Positions 6,143-8,942 of a stretch of DNA of 8,942 nt are shown here, in pieces. The notes beneath the pieces are model-generated. The model saw nothing but the letters and a program-made list of their open reading frames with translations. It was not told the DNA's origin and made no database searches. The DNA comes from Geopsychrobacter sp. Its GTDB lineage: Bacteria > Desulfobacterota > Desulfuromonadia > Desulfuromonadales > Geopsychrobacteraceae. Within the stretch, counting starts at the first letter, position 1. Every line of letters begins with the position of its first letter. A program made the translations under genes and the position numbers. Location: contig JAUXIR010000040.1 in the NCBI GenBank assembly GCA_030620915.1, positions 1 through 8,942 of the forward strand, written 5' to 3'.

Positions 6143-7234
6143 TCAGACAAAAGGCAGCTTAACTTTTTCAGCCGAAACTTCACGCCCGCGAATCACGATT
6201 GTAAATTCTGCATCACCGGCAACGGCGGCAGTCTCAACCAGTGCCAGAGCGATCCCCTGACGCGAACTCGGCGACATGGTACCACTGGTAACCTGGCCGA
6301 CATCACGTCCTGCGGCACGCACAATGTATTGTTCGCGCGGGACCCCTGGTTGAGTCAGACGCAGACCGATCAACTGGCGACGCACTCCGCCAGACTTGGC
6401 TTTGAGCAGTGCTTCACGCCCACAAAAATCGGACTTGCCGAGCTTGGTGATCCAGCCGAGTCGTGCTTCTAGGGGCAGAACTTCGGCACTCAGTTCGTGG
6501 CCGTAGAGGGCATAGGCTTTTTCGAGTCTCAGGGTATCACGTGCACCCAGACCGACCGGAACCAAGCCTTGCGGAGTTCCCTGTTCCAGCAGCGCCTGCC
6601 AGAGGGGTTCAACATCATCCGGTGCACAATAGAGCTCAAAGCCATCCTCGCCGGTATAGCCGGTCCGCGAGACAATCATCGACATCCCGGCAACATCTGA
6701 CTCGCAGAAGTAGTAGGTTTTGAGGGAGAGCAGATCAGCAGAAGTCAGCGCGCCAAGGATAGCCGCTGCCTTGGGTCCCTGCAGGGCCAACTGAGCAAAT
6801 TCAGCACTCCGGTTAACCAATTGATAATCGCCCTTGCGCTGAGCAGCAAGCTCCTGCAGCCAGGCAAAATCCTTATCGATATTGGCCGCATTGACGCAGA
6901 GCATATATTTTTCAGCGCCAAACCGGTAGAGGGTAATATCGTCGACAATACCGCCATCGGCATAGCAGAGTGCGCTGTATTGGACCTGGCCGTCGACCAG
7001 CGTCGACAGATCGTTGATAGTGGCAAACTGGAGAAAGGCCATGGCATCTGGCCCGGTCACCTCGAACTCGCCCATATGCGACACATCGAAAAGACCGGCC
7101 GCACTGCGCACCGCCAGATGTTCGGCAATCACACCGGTGTACTGTACCGGCATATCCCAGCCGCCGAATTCAACCATCCGTGCACCAAGGTCACGGTGTA
7201 CCTGGTTCAGTCCCGTCTTTTTCACGTTAGCCAT
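6143..7234 (-). CDS. gcvT: Aminomethyltransferase, glycine cleavage T protein (EC 2.1.2.10)
   Basis: GcvT releases ammonia from aminomethyl-lipoyl-GcvH and transfers the one-carbon unit to tetrahydrofolate, making 5,10-methylene-THF. Numbered from the ATG at 7234 the protein has 363 residues, the normal size. Motifs include [16 protein letters not shown] (17-32), [10 protein letters not shown] (47-56), [11 protein letters not shown] with the conserved aspartate (94-104), [13 protein letters not shown] (189-201), and the C-terminal VTSGTMSPS region of the GcvT barrel. The start is not fully settled. A TTG at 7249 has no ribosome-binding site. AAGGG (7236-7240) is very close to the ATG at 7234 but lies 10 bases before a GTG at 7225, which would begin [14 protein letters not shown], also a typical GcvT N-terminus. 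The 105-base gap to folD has no terminator, so the two may be cotranscribed. A weak TTGGCC/TATCCT pair (7295-7300, 7273-7278) in that gap could be an internal promoter. Confidence 0.95.
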   Translation of the reverse strand: MANVKKTGLNQVHRDLGARMVEFGGWDMPVQYTGVIAEHLAVRSAAGLFDVSHMGEFEVTGPDAMAFLQFATINDLSTLVDGQVQYSALCYADGGIVDDITLYRFGAEKYMLCVNAANIDKDFAWLQELAAQRKGDYQLVNRSAEFAQLALQGPKAAAILGALTSADLLSLKTYYFCESDVAGMSMIVSRTGYTGEDGFELYCAPDDVEPLWQALLEQGTPQGLVPVGLGARDTLRLEKAYALYGHELSAEVLPLEARLGWITKLGKSDFCGREALLKAKSGGVRRQLIGLRLTQPGVPREQYIVRAAGRDVGQVTSGTMSPSSRQGIALALVETAAVAGDAEFTIVIRGREVSAEKVKLPFV

Positions 7235-7339
7235 TCCCTTCTGGTTCAATAAAGGATCAACTTAAGGGCGACAGGATATCAGCCCACCGCACAGGGCCAA
7301 AGAAGTTTTTTTCAATATCCGAGCTTCAGGAGATTAATT

Positions 7340-8191
7340 TTATCCTTTGGCGCGCCGCTTGGCACTTTCCAAAGTATTATAGATGAGCATTGTGATGGTC
7401 ATCGGGCCAACGCCACCGGGAACGGGAGTAATGGCCGAGGCCTTCTGACAAGCAGCTTCAAACTCTACATCACCGACCAGTTTCTTGCCACCAACGCGGT
7501 TGACCCCGACATCAATGACCACGGCGCCCTCCTTGATCCATTCGCCCTTAATCATTTCAGGGATACCGACTGCGGCAATGACGACATCAGCAGCAGCAAC
7601 CTTGGCCGGCAGATCAACCGTGCGTGAATGGCAGATAGTAACCGTGGCATGGGCCGCCAGGCACATCAGAGCTACCGGCTTACCGACGATATTCGAGCGA
7701 CCGACGACGACCACATTTTTGCCCTTCAGGTCGACATTTGTCTCTTCGAGCATCTTCATCACGCCGTATGGAGTACAGGGCTGGAACAACGGGTTGCCGG
7801 TGACGAGACGGCCGACATTGTAGGGGTGAAAACCATCGACATCCTTGGCTGGCGAAATCGCTTCAAGCACCCTGCCCTCATCGATATGCTTCGGCAAGGG
7901 CAATTGGACCAAAATGCCGTCGATTCGACTATCTGCATTCAGTTGCGCAATCAGCTCGAGCAACTTCTCTTCACTGGTGTCGGCTGATAATTTATATTCG
8001 GCAGAGAAAACTCCGCAGTCGGCACAGGCCTTCTCCTTCATCGAGACATAGACCCGACTCGCTGGATCTTCGCCGACCAGAACAACCGCCAGCCCCGGAG
8101 TCACGCCCTGAGCAGCAAGTTCTGTCACTTCCTTTTTGATTCCCTCACGCATCTTTGCCGCAATCGCCTTACCGTCAATAATTTCTGCCAC
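7340..8191 (-). CDS. folD: Bifunctional methylene-THF dehydrogenase / methenyl-THF cyclohydrolase (EC 1.5.1.5, 3.5.4.9)
   Basis: FolD interconverts 5,10-methylene-THF, methenyl-THF and 10-formyl-THF in the cytoplasm. Numbered from the chosen start it has 283 residues, typical for bacteria. The catalytic YVSMKEKAC (Tyr48, Lys52), the GILVQLPLP loop (92-100, Gln96), [14 protein letters not shown] (116-129, Asp119) and PCTPYGVM (138-145) are all present. The Rossmann NADP site [14 protein letters not shown] (161-174) and the C-terminal [11 protein letters not shown] (255-265) complete the family. I take the GTG at 8191 ([14 protein letters not shown]) as the start. GAGGGAG (8201-8207) lies 9 bases upstream, and the N-terminus matches the common M-x-x-IIDGK form. 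The in-frame TTG at 8209 overlaps that ribosome-binding site and is less likely. Its place at the head of the gcv cluster fits, since glycine cleavage produces its substrate. Confidence 0.95.
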   Translation of the reverse strand: MAEIIDGKAIAAKMREGIKKEVTELAAQGVTPGLAVVLVGEDPASRVYVSMKEKACADCGVFSAEYKLSADTSEEKLLELIAQLNADSRIDGILVQLPLPKHIDEGRVLEAISPAKDVDGFHPYNVGRLVTGNPLFQPCTPYGVMKMLEETNVDLKGKNVVVVGRSNIVGKPVALMCLAAHATVTICHSRTVDLPAKVAAADVVIAAVGIPEMIKGEWIKEGAVVIDVGVNRVGGKKLVGDVEFEAACQKASAITPVPGGVGPMTITMLIYNTLESAKRRAKG

Positions 8192-8262
8192 CTTGATAAT
8201 CTCCCTCAATCATCTATGTAAATGAAAGTTCCTGATTTTGTCGACCTTGAATGTCGGTAAAA

Positions 8263-8289
8263 ACTATATGAAAGCGGAGACAGTGTAAA
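8263..8289 (-). promoter_or_regulatory. Candidate promoter for folD and the gcv cluster
   Basis: On the minus strand TTTACA (8284-8289, five of six) and TATAGT (8263-8268, five of six) form a -35/-10 pair. Their 15-bp spacer is shorter than the optimal 17. The expected start near 8256 would leave a leader of about 65 bases before folD. A 12-bp palindrome touches the -35 box. Both boxes are good but the spacing lowers confidence. Confidence 0.4.
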
Positions 8290-8300
8290 GCAGATCTGCT
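8289..8300. promoter_or_regulatory. Perfect 12-bp palindrome adjoining the folD -35 box, possible operator
   Basis: AGCAGATCTGCT is its own reverse complement. It shares one base with the candidate folD -35 hexamer and lies immediately upstream of it, a usual place for an activator or repressor site. No known consensus is recognised. Confidence 0.35.
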
Positions 8301-8318
8301 CGCTTTTGCCGTCTACGT

Positions 8319-8332
8319 TTTAGCATGCTAAA
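8319..8332. promoter_or_regulatory. Perfect 14-bp palindrome in the folD / exported-protein divergent gap
   Basis: TTTAGCATGCTAAA is its own reverse complement, centred 25.5 bp from the centre of the neighbouring 12-bp palindrome. It overlaps a weak plus-strand promoter candidate (TTGCCG at 8306-8311, 17-bp spacer, TAAACT at 8329-8334) for the exported protein at 8393. It could be an operator shared by the two divergent genes. Confidence 0.35.
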
Positions 8333-8392
8333 CTTAAAACACAGTAAGCACAGAGTGAACCCCCACTTCTCGCCTTCACTCCGGGAGCTTAA

Positions 8393-8942
8393 ATGAAATG
8401 TTTGCTGCCATTGCTTATCCTGACAGCCCTGTTTTTTTCAACGGCGAACGCGGAAGACGAACTCCCTTACTTTGAAACTGAGGGGCAGATCAGACCGCCA
8501 CTCGTCGACCGCGTGCATGTCGGACTCACGACAAGGCTTGATAGTTATGCCCGCTACTTCGATAATTTTTTCGCGGATGAAAGGGCCGATGAAGTAGCCG
8601 CCGACTCCCAGCTACGCCTGATCGCCTCCTTTCAACAAGCGGAAGGCGATGATCTTGAGTTCACTCAACGTATCCGGGCACGACTCGTCCTCCCCCATCT
8701 CAAACGCAAGGTCAATCTGCTGATCGACACCGAAAGCGATGATATCTGTACCCTGGCCGATCAGCCCCCTGCCACACCAGTAACAGGAGAACCCAATAAG
8801 GAAACCAGCCTCGCCATCCAACTGGTACAAAAGAGCACCAAAGACTTAGGAATCAGCCACCGGCTCGGTCTGAGACTGCAGGATGATCAACTAAACCCTA
8901 AAGCCAGGAGCCAGGTCCGATTTACCTGGCAAACCTCGAACA
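8393..8942 (+). CDS. Exported protein of unknown function, beta-rich, C-terminus cut by window edge
   Basis: The frame is open from the ATG at 8393 to the window edge (183 complete codons, no stop). GGGAG (8383-8387) lies 5 bases upstream. Residues 1-20 (MKCLLPLLILTALFFSTANA) form a clear Sec signal peptide with an Ala-x-Ala cleavage site after residue 20. Cys3 precedes the hydrophobic core and is not part of a lipobox. The mature part shows repeated stretches of alternating hydrophobic and polar residues, such as VHVGLTTRLDSYARYF, QLRLIASFQQ, FTQRIRARLVL and RKVNLLIDTES, followed by a looser Pro/Asp-rich loop and further strands. That is compatible with an outer-membrane beta-barrel or a periplasmic beta-rich protein. 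I do not recognise a family. It is divergent from folD across a 201-bp gap holding two palindromes, and no functional link to folD is evident. Confidence 0.75.
   Translation, partial: MKCLLPLLILTALFFSTANAEDELPYFETEGQIRPPLVDRVHVGLTTRLDSYARYFDNFFADERADEVAADSQLRLIASFQQAEGDDLEFTQRIRARLVLPHLKRKVNLLIDTESDDICTLADQPPATPVTGEPNKETSLAIQLVQKSTKDLGISHRLGLRLQDDQLNPKARSQVRFTWQTSN

Noticed and set aside
7235..7339. Possible glycine riboswitch upstream of gcvT
   Set aside because: I looked for the conserved purine-rich core segments of glycine aptamers and saw none, and about 105 bases is short for a tandem aptamer plus expression platform.
8612..8830. A 72-codon minus-strand frame near the right edge
   Set aside because: It is antisense to the signal-peptide-bearing frame at 8393, which has a good ribosome-binding site. 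The minus-strand frame has none and no family resemblance.

Overview
The window looks like chromosomal core-metabolism sequence from a Gram-negative anaerobe, most likely a deltaproteobacterium of the Desulfuromonadales type. This is an inference. It rests on the split glycine decarboxylase (gcvPA plus gcvPB), a stand-alone short phosphate acetyltransferase, a TonB-family protein and an exported beta-rich protein that imply an outer membrane, and a ferritin-like protein of the rubrerythrin class common in anaerobes. Base composition is moderate and even, and I see no insertion sequence, phage gene, tRNA, rRNA, CRISPR array or other sign of recent transfer.

Layout. From 1 to 444 (minus) there is a rubrerythrin/ferritin-like protein cut off by the window edge, with a good promoter upstream. 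From 628 to 1629 (minus) is pta, ending in a textbook intrinsic terminator at 568-600. From 1834 to 2787 (plus) is a TonB-family energy transducer, divergent from pta, with a consensus -10 box so close to its ATG that the mRNA may be leaderless. It converges on the end of the glycine-cleavage cluster, where a 7-bp tandem repeat (2826-2853) contains the gcvPB stop codon. From 2838 to 8191, all on the minus strand and read in the order folD, gcvT, gcvH, gcvPA, gcvPB, is a one-carbon/glycine-cleavage cluster. A strong intrinsic terminator sits inside it between gcvH and gcvPA. From 8393 to the end (plus) is a divergent secreted protein of unknown function, truncated by the window edge; two perfect palindromes lie in the gap between it and folD.

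How the genes work together. GcvPA/GcvPB decarboxylate glycine and load the aminomethyl group onto the lipoyl arm of GcvH. GcvT moves the one-carbon unit to tetrahydrofolate, giving 5,10-methylene-THF and ammonia. FolD interconverts methylene-THF with 10-formyl-THF, so folD at the head of the cluster connects glycine-derived carbon to purine and formate metabolism. The L-protein (dihydrolipoyl dehydrogenase) and the lipoate ligation/synthesis genes are not in this window. Pta belongs to acetyl-CoA/acetate conversion and its usual partner ackA is not adjacent.

No gene-free stretch exceeds about 205 bases. I did not find a convincing undescribed system here. The observations most worth checking are the terminator inside the gcv cluster, the possibly leaderless tonB-like gene, the repeat at the gcvPB stop, and the palindromes upstream of folD.
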